Notes: a model not told the origin generated them from the sequence alone. 64,000 nucleotides of DNA from Halisarca cf. caerulea (GCA_963170055.1 CAUJGJ010000258.1:3451801-3515800), one strand, 5' to 3'. Positions 1 to 21,197 are shown, numbered from the stretch's first letter. Numbers and translations are program-made.

Positions 1-1275
1 CATTCCCATTTCGTCTATCACCAAGGCAACCAACCATGCCATTGAGCAGGTTAGTCTCTTTGCTCTGTGTTGTGTGTTGTGCAATGATCTCTCAAGCTCT
101 TAGGTGAGTGTTGTCATGGAAACAAGGCACTCGTTCAATGTGGCAATAGCGGAGCTGATGACATTGACTAATGTTTTGAGGGACTCATCCACTTCGCCAG
201 TGCTCTCCACACAGGAGTACCACAAAGCATTGAGAGTGTTGTGTATGTTGCTAGCACCAATGGCACCACACATCACCTCACACCTTTGGAAAGGTTAGCT
301 GGTGGGCATGGACTGGTGGAACATGTGTTTAGCATATATTTTTTTTCCAGAACTTCAAGTGTCTTCCAATATCCTTGGCTTGGAATATGAGGTAAATGTA
401 CCCCAGGGTGGGATGCAGGGATGAATGGTATGGAGGTGTGCCCCAGGGTGGGATGCAGGGATGAATGGTATGGAGGTGTGCCCCAGGGTGGGATGCAGGG
501 ATGAATGGTACAGAGGTGTGCCCCAGGGTGGGATGCAGGGATGAATGGTACAGAGGTGTGCCCCAGGGTGGGATGCAGGGATGAATGGTATGGAGGTGTG
601 CCCCAGGGTGGGATGCAGAGATGAATGGTATGGAGGTGTGCCCCAGGGTGGGATGCAGGGATGAATGGTACAGAGGTGTGCCCCAGGGTGGGATGGAGAG
701 ATGAATGGTATGGAGGTGTGCCCCAGGGTGGGATGCGGGGGGGGATGAATGGTACAGAGGTGTGCCCCAGGTTAGTCTGACATAGCCAGACCATACTCAC
801 CGCAGTGACATCAGTCCCCAAAAATGGCCAAGCGAGTTTGGGACTGAGCTATGCCAGACTAACCCCAGGATGGGATGCAGGGGTGAAGTGTGCTCAAAGG
901 AGGGGTATATAATGCTATGTTGTCTGTTACCTTAGTCCATTATCTACATTGGATTGGTATTCAACTTGTAGGGCGATGTCTTTGAGCAAACATGGCCCTC
1001 ATGGAGCATCACCCACGAGACCACTGTCAACTTAGTTGTGCAGGTATGTGGGTTTGGGACCATCCACTGCCTAATCTGACAATGGTCATTTCTGATATTG
1101 CACGTAGATCAACGGACGTAAGAGAACCTCCCTTGACGTTCCAGCCTCATTGACGCATGAGGAGCTTGAAGCACACGCACTCCAAGCTGCAAAGGAGAAA
1201 GGACTCCTTGTATCTTCTTTAAAGAAGACAGTGGTAGTCCCACACAAACACCTTGTCAACTTTGTAACACACTAA
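1..1275 (+). CDS. LARS2: Mitochondrial leucyl-tRNA synthetase, C-terminal part (partial)
   Basis: The 3' end of a class I leucyl-tRNA synthetase gene, which charges mitochondrial tRNA-Leu. Exons by GT-AG and phase: 1-49 (continues upstream of the window), 103-292, 972-1043 and 1108-1275. The visible protein is the anticodon-binding helical domain, with the stretches ITKATNHAIEQ, FNVAIAELMTLTN and LAPMAPHITSHLW, followed by INGRKRTSLDVPASLTHEE and the short C-terminal tail typical of the mitochondrial/bacterial-like enzyme. Intron 293-971 holds a 40-bp minisatellite and a small palindromic element. The gene converges on RPL13, only 58 bp between stop codons. Family assignment is strong; the organellar form is inferred from the C-terminal sequence. 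Confidence 0.88.
398..769. repeat. 40-bp minisatellite in LARS2 intron
   Basis: About nine near-identical 40-bp units (core CCCCAGGGTGGGATGCAGGG followed by ATGAATGGTA and a TGGAGGTGTG/CAGAGGTGTG variant). The array lies wholly inside the intron between LARS2 exons 103-292 and 972-1043 and is open in an antisense frame, which is a repeat artefact. Confidence 0.9.
770..864. mobile_element. Small palindromic element (MITE-like)
   Basis: A roughly 95-bp unit with inverted ends: GGTTAGTCTGACATAGC on the left and the reverse complement of GGTTAGTCTGGCATAGC on the right, sitting at the end of the LARS2 intron minisatellite. It also carries GCCAGACC next to the left arm, a string shared with the hairpin at 33499-33568. 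Confidence 0.5.
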
Positions 1276-1333
1276 CAACACATTGATTCATTAATAATTG
1301 AACAATGACACAGAAATTTAAATGTGCACAAGT

Positions 1334-2149
1334 TTATCGACCTCTGCCCCTGCTAGCAGCAGCTTCTTCTGCCTTCTGTTTGGCTCTCTTTTCCCTCACT
1401 CCAATCAGTCTAGCATCTGCTCTGGCCATACGGAGAGCCTGGAAAGCACTAAACTTCCTCTCCTCATCAGAAATCACTCTCGACTTGAGCTTGGGCACCT
1501 TCGCCTTTATGGGTAGAATCTCCCCCTTCAGTTGCTTGGCCATCGCCAGAGTTTCAGGCTAAAAGGAGAAAATAACTAAATGATAGCACTTCTTTTTGAA
1601 TTTTCACACACACACATGCACACACACACACACACACAGCCACTCTTACATTGCTGTCTCCTCTCTTGGGGTGGTTGGCTTTCTTGGGGAATAATATTAA
1701 TCTCGTTTTGTATTCCTTTAGGCGTTGCACATTCACCTGTAGTCCTTCTAAGGATCTGTTCTTCCTTCTGTGGTCCACAGCAATTCCAATGGTTCTTGCT
1801 TCTTTCCTGTTTATACCAGCTTCCTACGACAGAAATTGCAAACACCAAAAAAGATTAAACGAATGTCTGAATCACACACGCGTCTCATAATGTATCAATG
1901 TACCTTTAACTCCTCAAAAGTAAACCCTCTTCCCGCCCTTAACCGTGTGTTGTACTTCCATGTTTGACAATGTACCACGGGACGCAAGAGTCCTGCAGTT
2001 GGACGCGGTGCGATAGCTGCTGCTTTCTTCTGCCTAGTTAAACGTCTTCTCTTCTTTCTACCTGGTTGGTTAAACCAGGTTTTCACGTATCTTTCCCAAT
2101 GTTTCTTGAAATGAGCATTAGGTATGACTCCATTGCCTTTGGGAGCCAT
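1334..2149 (-). CDS. RPL13: 60S ribosomal protein L13 (eL13)
   Basis: A component of the large cytosolic ribosomal subunit. Three coding exons on the minus strand: 2149-1904, 1823-1650 and 1558-1334, giving 214 residues (human 211). Recognised by the N-terminus [20 protein letters not shown], the basic block [32 protein letters not shown] and the C-terminal [19 protein letters not shown]. All three exons join in phase. A CA microsatellite lies at the edge of the second coding intron. The gene shares a roughly 350-bp intergenic region with the divergent IDI1. A 5' non-coding exon, common in ribosomal protein genes, may exist upstream of the ATG (an AG lies just before it) but is not shown directly. 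Confidence 0.95.
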
Positions 2150-3324
<1,175 letters not shown>

Positions 3325-3644
3325 TCTATTTATTGTATTATTTATTGTACAGATTCAGTTTGTACTATCGTAGGTTTGAGTATCTATGGTACTATGTAGC
3401 CTTGAGTTGAGTCTCTTTTCTTCAGGACATGCATTCACTGCACATGTAGCTGCAGGTGCGGGCATGTGGTAAACTCTCACTGGGACCAAAGGCGGCGTAT
3501 GTATGTAGACGTGATAATTTGCTGTGTTGAATTAATTTGCGGAATGAACGAATATGGAGGCGTGGCATTTGGTAGCCAGACCAGGAGTACAGCTGGCCAC
3601 ATACGGGACATCCCCTATATCTAGTGGCGCGCGAGTTTGTCGTG
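3325..3644. other. IDI1-NDC1 intergenic region
   Basis: 320 bp between the IDI1 stop and the NDC1 start, presumably the IDI1 3'UTR and the NDC1 promoter. No other feature was recognised. Confidence 0.5.
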
Positions 3645-11310
<7,666 letters not shown>

Positions 11311-11374
11311 AGCTATGAATATCATTAGTATTATTATGCCGACTTGTCCTAATAATCAGTGATTTTCAAAGAAA

Positions 11375-11882
11375 ATGGCAGTTCGCTCGATTATCAAAGG
11401 AACGGTTAACGCTAAAGGACCAGGCTTGGTAAGGTGGACGGCTGATGTCGACTGTAAACCAGGATATGTGTTGTTTAGTTGTCTGTCTCGGCTGGTAATA
11501 AGTACCTATCCTTTCCCTACTTGGCTTGTCTGTGTCGGATGGATCTTTATCTTAAGTTACTATTCCACAGACGGGGACATTAGGATCCTCTTCAAAATGT
11601 ATAGCTAAATTGTACGGCTCTCAGGGTGAAGACTGCAAAATAGACTTCTATCGGAGCGAAGGAGACGCTAGACCGAAAAGTACCTGTAAAATCCGGCGAG
11701 GGACTGAGATAGAAGTCCAGTTGAAGAAGACGACTATTGTGATCTCCAGCGAGCCGTCCTATTTCGATTGTATTTTTACATCCAAAGAACAGCTTATTAA
11801 ATGGGTCGGAAAGATCAAAGAAATTCAACCAGGTATCCTACTGAAAGGGGACACACAAGTATTGGACAGCATGATATATGAC

Positions 11883-11925
<43 letters not shown>

Positions 11926-14098
11926 CACTGTGTGTGTGTGTGTGTGTGGCAAACCCCCACCACCACCACCACCACCTGGAATTGATGTACCATACTTGTT
12001 CCAATTATCGCACCCTAAAAATACTGGAGCAGAAGGTGCTTCTTTAGAGAGGAGTAACATACAAATACTCCACCAGGTACCTTCATTAGAAGGGCAATTA
12101 GCCATTAGAATGCATTTTGATCAATTTAAAATGGCGGCCCATCGAGTCCACTTATTGGAGAGGGATTATGTTTTATGTGGTTACCATGTCTACAACGACA
12201 GATGGGAGCCTTGAATTGCAGAGGTGCTTAATTGTGAGAGGGCTTTAACCAATACCCACGACTTGTATTCTGTTGCTATAGATCACCAGTCAGAAGATTT
12301 CCAATTACAGAGCCACCTCAAAAATAATTCCCCATCCTGGAGGCTTTTCTTTAGAACAAAAAATGTTACCATCAAGTCAAAGGGTGCCATCATTGGAGAG
12401 GCGTGTTAACTGGAACAAGTGCGGTAGATATTGTATTTAAAAAATCATAATTAGCCCACACACTAAAGACAGCACTAAAGTCGATCACTTAAACTTCAAA
12501 AACATGAGATCCTCTGTGAAGTGGCTGCAAATTCATGAATCCCTTTTATCATAAGGGAAAATGAAAATTGTGCAGATAGTGTCTGTCTTGAAGTTTCCTT
12601 GTTGGCTACAACTGTTGTTGAGCAAAACAATGTTCAGCAGAAGCCGTGATTCCAGTCCAAGGGTAGATATTGGTATTTTGTGCCTTGGGACATTTCTAAA
12701 TGAAGACCTGGTGTGCGTGCGCACACACATGCGTGATTCATCCATTCATGCATTCATGCATTCTTGTATGTACAATATTGTATTCATGTAAACACACAAA
12801 ACATTCCAATTGAGAACCACATATGAGTTTCATTTACCGTTTCAGTACCATTGCAGGGCTGCATACAGGATTTGGGGCGGGCAAATTGAGCTTCCTAAAA
12901 TCTTAGGGGGGGGGGGGGGGGGGGGCAATGCAATGTGGGAGTGTATATGTGTACAGAGACTGGGGGGGGGGGATTATACTGTACAGTAGGTAACAATGCT
13001 ATGTACAACTCAAGGGGGTTATGGGATTGGTGACAATTGTCTTGAGAAAAATTTTCAACATTATAGTATAAAAGCTTGTTTTCATCCATTTTCCAATAAA
13101 TACTACCTTTCAGGAACCCTTATGCTGAGATACAAGTTTAGGGAGGCAGCAGATCTCCAAGGGGGGGGGGGGGCATTTGCCTTCCCTTGGAGATCTGCCC
13201 CCCCCCCCCCCCCCCCCTAAATGCAACCCTGCGTTGGGCATAATCATGTCAAGGTTGTATATATTCTATTATCACTTTGATCTGTTGTTCCTCTTCAGCC
13301 ATCCCTGACCCTCACAACGACCGAGGACCCTTTAGAGTTGAGATTCAGCAACATCAGTTGTTACCGTACAGTGGGCCAGCTCAGCTTAGGTTTGAAGTGA
13401 TGGAACCTCAAGGAATTTACCTCATTGATGTGTTCACAGAAGCTCGGGGAAGAGTAACTCCCATTGTTCGGTGGCAGATTGATCACTTGAGAGGCTATGG
13501 AGCATCAGAGTCCGTTCTCAAAGTTGAAACTGGAAGGTATGCTGTGTGTTTCCATGACAACCTTGTGATTGGTTGGCGATAAGTGTGTGGTGTGTGTAGG
13601 AAAACCCCCACAGGTCCAGGGTGCTTTGTTTTCAAGACACCTCAAGCTGAGAATATTCGACACATTATACATCACTGGGCTTCGGAGATTGCACGTCGCA
13701 GGGTAATTTGTGTGTACTCCTTTAGTCTGCATACTGCATTGCATTACAGATGTCCCTCTCTCCAGACTGTCCAGCCCTCCCACACCCCTGCGGCAACAAC
13801 CACGTATGAGAGTGTTACACCCCCTCCAATTCACCCATCTTCGTCTATGAGACGAAATGATGCGCCATCACAAGGGAACCCTGCTTATCAATCACTTCTG
13901 TTCTCTGGCAGCAAGGACTCTTCTACAAACTCCACTTATCAAGCACTCAACCCCAGCACCATGGGCTCTCCCCAGCAGCCCCCTCCCATACTACCCAAAG
14001 GCACCAGTACAACCCCACCAGTGGAATCCCCCTATCAGCCCCTCTCACCCACCACAATGACAACAGAATCCAAGTATACTGCTATTAACCTTGCCTAA
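11375..14098 (+). CDS. DOK-like docking protein (PH + IRS-type PTB)
   Basis: A predicted adaptor recruited by tyrosine-kinase receptors. Exons: 11375-11428, 11571-11832, 13299-13536, 13600-13702 and 13766-14098, joining in phase to 329 residues. Residues about 20-105 look like a PH domain (IAKLYGSQGEDCKIDFYRSE ... KEQLIKWVGKIKEI). Residues about 110-220 are an IRS-type PTB (RFEVMEPQGIYLIDVF; RKTPTGPGCFVFKTPQAENI). The order PH-PTB-tail matches the DOK family. The Ser/Thr/Pro-rich tail has five tyrosines followed by x-x-aliphatic residues: YESV, YQSL, YQAL, YQPL and YTAI. The paralogue (DOK1-3 versus DOK4-6) cannot be assigned. The start lies only 64 bp after the NDC1 stop. The intron between PH and PTB carries a microsatellite and a transposon. 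Confidence 0.83.
11886..11949. repeat. GT microsatellite
   Basis: Two GT runs separated by ACACT in the DOK-like intron 11833-13298, followed by a CAC trinucleotide run at 11956-11976. Confidence 0.9.
12854..13231. mobile_element. CAGGG-ended element with internal hairpin
   Basis: Ends are inverted: CAGGGCTGCAT at 12854 and ATGCAACCCTG ending at 13231. It contains poly-G and poly-C runs (12906-12924, 12962-12972, 13160-13173, 13199-13217) and a hairpin whose arms are GCAGATCTCC..AAGGG near 13148 and its complement near 13183-13199. It is non-coding and lies inside the DOK-like PH-PTB intron. The CAGGG terminus resembles hAT-type ends; no clear 8-bp target duplication was seen. Confidence 0.55.
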
Positions 14099-14191
14099 TG
14101 AGTGGACTTGTGTGTGTGTGTGTATACATATAAAGTATTTCATTGTTATTTTACGCAATTTGTAATGCAATAATTATATTTACAAATTCAA

Positions 14192-16261
14192 TCATACACA
14201 ATTAAAAGGACAGTACACATCCTGTCCTCTCTGGACAGTCACGTCAAATCCATGGAGCAGAGACAAGTTAGCCATGAAGAGTCTGTCTTGGGATGGGTCC
14301 AGTCCCAAGTCTGTCATCTGGTCCACAGACAAGACGTGGTCACTTCCTTGGGACACTGCAGCTAGTAGCTCAAACACTCTACCATTAAGCTCTTCAAAGT
14401 ACCTGGGACAAGAGGATATGATTTACCTCTGACTGGAGGGTGCATGGGTGGTCTACCTCTGACTGGAGGGTGCACGGGTGGTCTACCTCTGACTGGAGGG
14501 TGCACGGGTGGTCTACCTCTGACTGGAGGGTGCACGGGTGGTCTACCTCTGACTGGAGGGTGCACGGGTGGTCTACCTCTGACTGGAGGGTGCACGGGTG
14601 GTATACCTCTGACTGGAGGGTGCACGGGTGGTCTACCTCTGACTGGAGGGTGCACGGGTGGTCTACCTCTGACTGGAGGGTGCACGGGTGGTCTACCTCT
14701 GACTGGAGGGTGCACGGGTGGTCTACCTCTGACTGGAGGGTGCACGGGTGGTATACCTCTGACTGGAGGGTGCATGGATGATCTACATTTGACCGGAGGG
14801 TGCATAGATGGTCTACATTTGACCAGAGGGTGTATGGATGGTGTACCTCTGATTGGAGGGTGCACGGGTGGTCTAGAAAAGTCTTTGCTCTCCAGGAAAG
14901 GCAAGGACCTGGACTGATGCACCTTGTGAGAGATATTGACAGGATAACTCACTTCACAAACCCATGGTCTTGGGAGCTTATCCCTGACACCTTCGATTGT
15001 GCAATGCTGTTGTTCACAATCTCTTGAAGATGCCTAAACCTGGCCTGGTCCTGCCTTGTTACCATTAGCAACGGTTCAACATATGACGATGGAGAGGTGA
15101 TCCGTCTATTAGCTACCAATACATCAAACAGATCCTCCTTGCTCTGCATTATGTGCTCGGTAGTGCCTGAGTGAATGGACAAGGAGTCTAGCACACATGC
15201 CCACCCATCATGAAGTGAACATCACTGCAGCATTCCCTCACAAGCAATGTAGGTCCTCTTCGATCGCAGGAGCTCAATATCAGAAACACTAATGTAGAAC
15301 TGAGGGTGGGGGTCTGTGTCAATCTCCATCCTCAGCTGATGTGACGTCATTAGACAGTTAAAATATACTGTAGAAAATGTGGGTGCGGTCATATCTAATG
15401 CCCTCAGTAGCACACCACACCCCTCTCTTTGCTCACCACACCCCTCTCCTTGCTCACCACACCCCTCTCCTTGCTCACCACACCCCTCTCTTTGCTCACC
15501 ACACCCCTCTCTTTGCTCACCACACCCCTCTCCTTGCTCACCACACCCCTCTCCTTGCTCACCACACCCCTCTCTTCGCTCACCACACCCCTCTCTTTGC
15601 TCACCACACCCCTCTCTTCGCTCACCCTGGAGACAAGTCTTTCCTACTGGCGGAGTAGAATAGAAGAGAATCCTTTTCTGGAGAAGTGCTAGCTTCCATA
15701 GAACAAAGATGAAAGGGCCAAAGTCTGTTAAGAATTCCTGTATGAGTTCCGAGAGCGACTGACCCTACCAAAGTGGTAATTATACATTTGTCTGATTTGA
15801 ACACATGCATACATCCAGGTCACCCACCTCTAGCAGCGATGACATCTGGGGTGAATTAACACGACCATCCTTCTCTTCCAAGTACCCTGACAGCAGTGGA
15901 GATGACAAAGAGAAGTTCTGAGCGTACTCCCTCAATGATCCATATTCCTCTGGGTGCTCCAACTGGTGTCTAGCAACCAAAGAACACACGTGGCAATACA
16001 ACCAAGCATAACACTGGACAGCTAGATAGCACACACTTTACTTGACGTCGAAGGAACTCCATGTGAACACCCAGGTTGTGGTAGCACTCTGCCAGGACGC
16101 CCACACACTTCATTCTGACTCCTCTCTCCTCTTCACTGTCCACTGACAGCTTCTGATAGCAGCTAAGGCCATACCAATCCATATAACGGAAGTAGCTAAA
16201 GCAAGCAAATATAGGACCAAGGTCCAATGGTAACGTCCATTACCACAGCAAACTGATGTAT

Positions 16262-16327
<66 letters not shown>

Positions 16328-16902
16328 ATACACACAGGGAGAGAATTAAACCGCTGGGATGTCATCTCACACATGAAATGCGATTACACAAGTGCCAATC
16401 CTATAGATGTCCTTTCTGACACATAACATCAAACAGTTTAAGTGCATTATTATGTATGTATGTAAATGTACATCGTCAATTATCGTGAATCATTGGAAAT
16501 CATCAGAAATCATATATAATATAACTGTGGTAATATTTCACAATGGCAAGCTACGTATGTCCTAACAAACTCACATAAAGTCTCTAGGCAAGTTGTGCAG
16601 GCCACTAGCCAGAGCCTTGAATTCTAGTCCCTCTAAATTGTGCCCTTTAGGATAACTCCATTCCACAACATTACCTGTACACATAGAAGCGATCTAAATA
16701 TGTGTTCCAATCATCACAAATCGTCACGCTATAGAGCACCTTTTTTAATGTCAAATGACACGACGAATATAACATCAAGATAATTACTGACGTTCTTCTC
16801 CGATTTTTTCGGTGCAACATGGGGAGAGCGCCTCACCCTTTCGGTTGGACTACTCCACCCACTATCACCTGCAGCTAAAAGAGGTTGTCTGTCTTCCTCC
16901 AT
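14192..16902 (-). CDS. DENND11: DENN domain-containing protein 11 (LCHN)
   Basis: A DENN-module protein of the AVL9-like group, probably a membrane-trafficking GEF-like factor. Minus-strand exons: 16902-16740, 16674-16575, 16195-16042, 15962-15828, 15764-15626, 15367-15242, 15166-14991, a tentative 14976-14909, and 14402-14192. Together about 423 residues (human about 455). Landmarks: VVEWSYPKGHNLEGLEFKAL, ASGLHNLPRDF, YGLSCYQKL, VLWKLALLQKRILFYSTPPVG, YIACTTEHIMQSKEDLFDV and the end GLDPSQDRLF. The tentative 68-bp exon was chosen because it restores phase between its neighbours, but its sequence is not clearly conserved. Two introns contain minisatellites. The gene is convergent with the DOK-like gene (93 bp between stops) and divergent from MCM4. 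Confidence 0.85.
14428..14877. repeat. 30-bp minisatellite in DENND11
   Basis: Fifteen units of 30 bp (plus strand CTCTGACTGGAGGGTGCACG followed by GGTGGTCTAC), the last few degenerate. Because 30 is a multiple of three it stays open in several frames on both strands. On the transcript strand each unit contains AGAG|GTAGAC, a donor-like string. Confidence 0.95.
15403..15625. repeat. 21-bp minisatellite abutting a DENND11 splice donor
   Basis: Ten to eleven units of CACCACACCCCTCTCTTTGCT on the plus strand. In transcript orientation each unit carries GGTGAGC, and the terminal unit provides the real donor of exon 15764-15626. Confidence 0.93.
16261..16338. repeat. CA microsatellite
   Basis: About 38 CA dinucleotides in the DENND11 intron 16196-16574. 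Confidence 0.95.
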
Positions 16903-17004
16903 TTTACGATTATCATGTGAGCTTCAAGCTCCGGATACTACAGCTGAGTCTGTTTATTTTCGGTTATTGAGATTTGGCGCCACAATCCCGCGAAGTAAGA
17001 AGTT
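16903..17004. promoter_or_regulatory. DENND11/MCM4 bidirectional promoter region
   Basis: Only 102 bp separate the two divergent start codons. It contains a TTGGCGCCA-like palindrome near 16974-16982 (TTTGGCGCC), compatible with an E2F site such as replication genes often carry. The E2F reading is inference from sequence resemblance. Confidence 0.5.
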
Positions 17005-20000
17005 ATGTCAGAGACTCCTGGAAGAAAGCGTTCTAGAAGAAAAACGTCTCGTTAGTATTTGTGCTTGTTGATTTTTGGTGAAACGTTTGATCATATTATT
17101 CTATAGGAAAGCTTTATCCGTTCTTATCTTCATTCTTAGCTTCGAGCGTCATCAGCGATCAGTCTTCGAGATATGTTGGTAAAACCATCCAAACCTCAGA
17201 CATCACGTCTCCTCCTCCCCCGGATGGAAGTGAATCAATGACGTCTCCACCTGCTGCCAAGCGTAGGGTTGATGATAGTTCTGTCCACGGTACAGCCGGC
17301 ACGAAGTCACCCGGTGTAAGCCCAGCTTGTTGCATGAAATCTGCCGTTTTACCTGTATGGATATGGATACTTTTGTTCCGAACCAGGGCATGCTAAGCAG
17401 TGAACTGGATCTCAGCTCACCCCTATCCTATGGGATTAAACCCACCCCTGGAAGGTAGTCTATCAGATCATAGATACTAAATCTATGATCAGATTCACCT
17501 GTGATATCGATCCATGTAGACTCCGGAGTAGGCTGACCCTATGAATTGTATACCGTTTTCTTGTGTGCAGGCAGACTCCAGTGCGTGCAAGACAAGACAT
17601 CCAACATGGAAGGTATCTCAGACAAGTCAATTTGGCCCCCACAGACCCAGTTGTAAGAGTGGTGTGGTGTGTTGCCATAGCAACTCAGTGATGTACATGC
17701 TCTTTCCAATCTCTGCAGACAGACACATCAGAGCCTGTGGTTGGCTCCACTACCGATGGAATGGGGCAGGTCCACCTGGTTGTATGGGGGACTGATGTCA
17801 ATGTACAGGACACCAATCTCAAATTCCAAGATTTTATTCAAACCTTTGTTGATGACCTTCAGACTGATGAAACTGATGGTATGACCTCTACAGAACCTTT
17901 CTACATGACGCAAATGGAGGAGGTAGGCAGTGGACAGGATGTGGATGACTTAGGCTGTTTCAGATACATCATTGTATTCTAATACTCCACTACAGATCAA
18001 CACACTGGAAGAACCTTTTCTAAATCTTAACTGCATTCATTTGAAAAGGTTCTCTCAAGAGCTTTATGACCGTCTGGTGCAGTATCCACAAGAAGTCATA
18101 CCCATATTTGACATTGCTGTCAATGAGCTATTCCGACTTATCTTCCCAGACACCCAGCTGCCCCATCAGATCCAAGTGAGGACTTACAATGTGGACCAGA
18201 CTAAGAACATGAGGATGCTCAACCCAGAAGACATTGACCAGCTCATAACCATGTCTGGGATGGTCATCCGCATGTCCCCACTTATACCAGAAATGAGTCA
18301 AGGTCAGCTACTTTCAATGTGTATATTGGGGCATTATGTGGGGGTTGGTTGGTGATGGTGAGTCATTACCTTTCCTGCAGCATTGTTTCAGTGTGCTGTC
18401 TGCCACTTTGAGAAGGAAGTAGGAGTGGACAGGGGCCGCATTGGGGAGCCAACTGTGTGCCCAAACTGCAGTACTAGATACAGCATGTCTCTCATTCACA
18501 ACAGATGTCAGTTCACAGACAAGCAGATGATCAAGCTTCAGGAAGCTCCAGGTGGGCGGGCCACTGTGTGCTAATGTCCATGTGATTTGTGTGGTGTGTT
18601 AAAGAGCATTGTGGTTTGTGTGGTGTGCTCATGTGTGTTGTTATGTGTTGGTATACACTGTTGGCACATGTGGTGTGAGCTTTGAGTGGTTTTATTGCTG
18701 TACAGAGGATATGCCGCCTGGTCAGACACCTCACACTGTTGTGCTGTACGCATACCATGACTTGGTGGACTCGGTTCAACCTGGAGATAGAGTAACAGTT
18801 ACAGGCATTTACAGAGCAACGTCTCTCAGAGTTAACCCACGTATACGAGCTGTTAAGGCTGTTTACAAGACCTATGTTGATGCCATCCACTTCAAGAAGG
18901 ACACTAAAGGGCGGTTGAAGAGCAGAGAGGATGAGGATGAGGAGGGGTGAGGAGTTGTACACTCACAGACTTTCCATGTCATTTGACACATCATGCTATG
19001 CAGATACCAGCCTGTCTATACGGCTGAGAAGGAAGACCAGTTGAAGCAGCTGTCTAGGACCCCAGACATTTATGAGAGACTGTCCAAGGCACTGGGTAAC
19101 TCATTATGTCCTTGTGTTTGGGTTTGCTTTACATAAGATTACTCTCATGACAGCACCTAGCATCTATGAAAACACGGATATTAAAAAAGGAATTCTCCTT
19201 CAGTTGTTTGGGGGAACCAAGAAGGACTTTGAAGATACTGGCAGAGGTCGTTTCCGTTCAGACATCAATATTCTTCTCTGTGGAGACCCAGGAACAAGCA
19301 AGTCACAATTGCTTCAGGTTTATTATGCCATTTACCCAATTTTCAGTTATTGTGCATGTCATATTGTATCACTATTTTATCGAACGCAGTACGTCAACCA
19401 TTTGATGCCTCGTGGACAGTACACATCGGGAAAGGGCTCTTCTGCTGTTGGGTTGACTGCTTATGTCACGAAAGATCCAGAAACTCGACAGCTTGTGCTG
19501 CAGACGTAAGTGTTGTGTGAGGCTGTCTGTTTCTACCACTCAATGTTCTCTTGGCTGCTCCACAGTGGTGCCCTCGTACTGAGTGACAATGGGATCTGTT
19601 GCATTGACGAGTTTGACAAAATGAATGACAGTACACGGTCTGTGCTGCATGAAGTTATGGTGAGCACTACTATCTGGGGCCCTCGAGATCTGTTGCCTGT
19701 TGCACAGATGTACTATACACCCACACTGGATGGTACCTGATATGTGTGTTGTGTTCTTACACACCACATTCATAGGAACAGCAGACACTGTCCATTGCCA
19801 AAGCTGGCATCATTTGTCAGATGAATGCCCGGGCAAGTGTCCTGGCTGCAGCTAACCCAAAGATGTCACAGTGGGATGAAAAACTGACTGTAGTTGAGAA
19901 CATACAAATGCCTCATACTCTCCTATCAAGGTATTCATATGTGCTTAGCACATATTATTTGTCTGTCAATATGAACACAAGTTCCTGTTTCAGATTTGAT

Positions 20001-21134
20001 TTGATATTTCTGATGTTGGATCCCCAAGACGATGCTTTTGATCGTCGCTTAGCGACACATCTTGTATCTCTCTATCATCAGAGTAAGGAAATGGCTGAAG
20101 AGGAAAACTTGGTAAGTCTACATGTGAAGTGTGCTGCAGAAGGATGTGGGAGTTGTGCAGTTGGCATTGTGGTATGGTGTGCTGTGAGGCTCTGCACTCA
20201 CTGTTTGGGATTTAATGTATATCTACAGGACATGAACACCCTCAGAGACTACATTGCATATGCTAGAAGATTTATTCAACCAAAGTTAGCTGAAGAAGCT
20301 GCCCAAGCTCTTGTACAAGCCTATGTTGGTATGTCATTCCCACTCCTCCCCCCTCCGGTTGTTTACTGTTCTTCGTTATGCAGACATGAGGAAGGTTGGT
20401 AGTACCAAAGGAGCAGTGAGTGCCTACCCCAGGCAACTGGAGTCCTTGATCAGACTGGCAGAAGCACATGCCAAAATGCGTTTCTCCAATTTTGTTGAGA
20501 TTGTGGATGTGGAGGAGGCCAAACGGTGAGCAGTCAGCAGTTAGGCATTGATAAAATGTGCAATGCCAGCTAGTGAATACTTTTCTTTCAGCCTCCACCG
20601 TGAAGCCCTCAAGCAGGCAGCCACAGACCCCAAGACTGGTATTATTGACATTGGAATCCTCACAACTGGGGTAGGTTGGGGGACACAGTCATTGTAACGT
20701 TAGTCACAACTGTCTCTGGTGCATAATGCAGCCCTACACTACTGTAATTTAGCAGTGATATATCCTTTGTGCTGTGCTGTTATCAGGTGAGCAGCTCTGA
20801 AAGGATGCGACGAATGGTTCTGGCTAAAGAACTTAAGAAGCTGCTGAACTCAAGAGAAAAAATTGTCTCCAATTTTAGAAAAGACAATTTATTAGATGAT
20901 CTTCGATCTCAAACAGAAACGGTGTGCCAATGTCGTGTGTGCAGTAATGTGACTTGTGCCATAATGTGACTCATGTATGCTGTAATGTGACTCGTATGTG
21001 ACATAATGTGACTTGTGTGTTTACTCGTGTCTGTCATGCAGGGAGTGACCAATCAGTTGTTTGATGAAGCTTTGAAGATTCTTCAAGATGAAGACTTCAT
21101 TGTTGTCTCTGGACAAACTATTCGATTGTGTTAA
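17005..21134 (+). CDS. MCM4: DNA replication licensing factor MCM4
   Basis: A subunit of the MCM2-7 replicative helicase. Nineteen exons: 17005-17050, 17140-17315, 17387-17454, 17571-17652, 17719-17922, 17996-18302, 18381-18551, 18706-18946, 19004-19095, 19154-19317, 19390-19505, 19566-19659, 19776-19930, 19994-20111, 20229-20328, 20384-20525, 20592-20670, 20787-20921 and 21042-21134. All join in phase to 860 residues (human 863). Visible: a Ser/Pro/Arg-rich N-terminal kinase-target tail; VVWGTDVNV; a C4 zinc finger (CAVC ... CPNC); Walker [12 protein letters not shown]; Walker [11 protein letters not shown]; the LSRFD arginine-finger motif; and a C-terminal winged-helix region. The first three exon edges are less certain because the N-terminal tail is poorly conserved. 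Introns are short (mostly 60-130 bp) and free of tandem repeats. Confidence 0.96.
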
Positions 21135-21197
21135 CTATTAGCTAACGGGAAATGTATGACTAGAATTATTCCTCTTAATACTGACTAAAAATGATCT

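Noticed and set aside
14362..14952. A PPVHPPVRG-type repeat protein in DENND11 orientation
   Set aside because: It comes from the 30-bp minisatellite. DENND11 homologues need the flanking exons joined without it, though a short exon at its 5' side (14909-14976) is kept as tentative.
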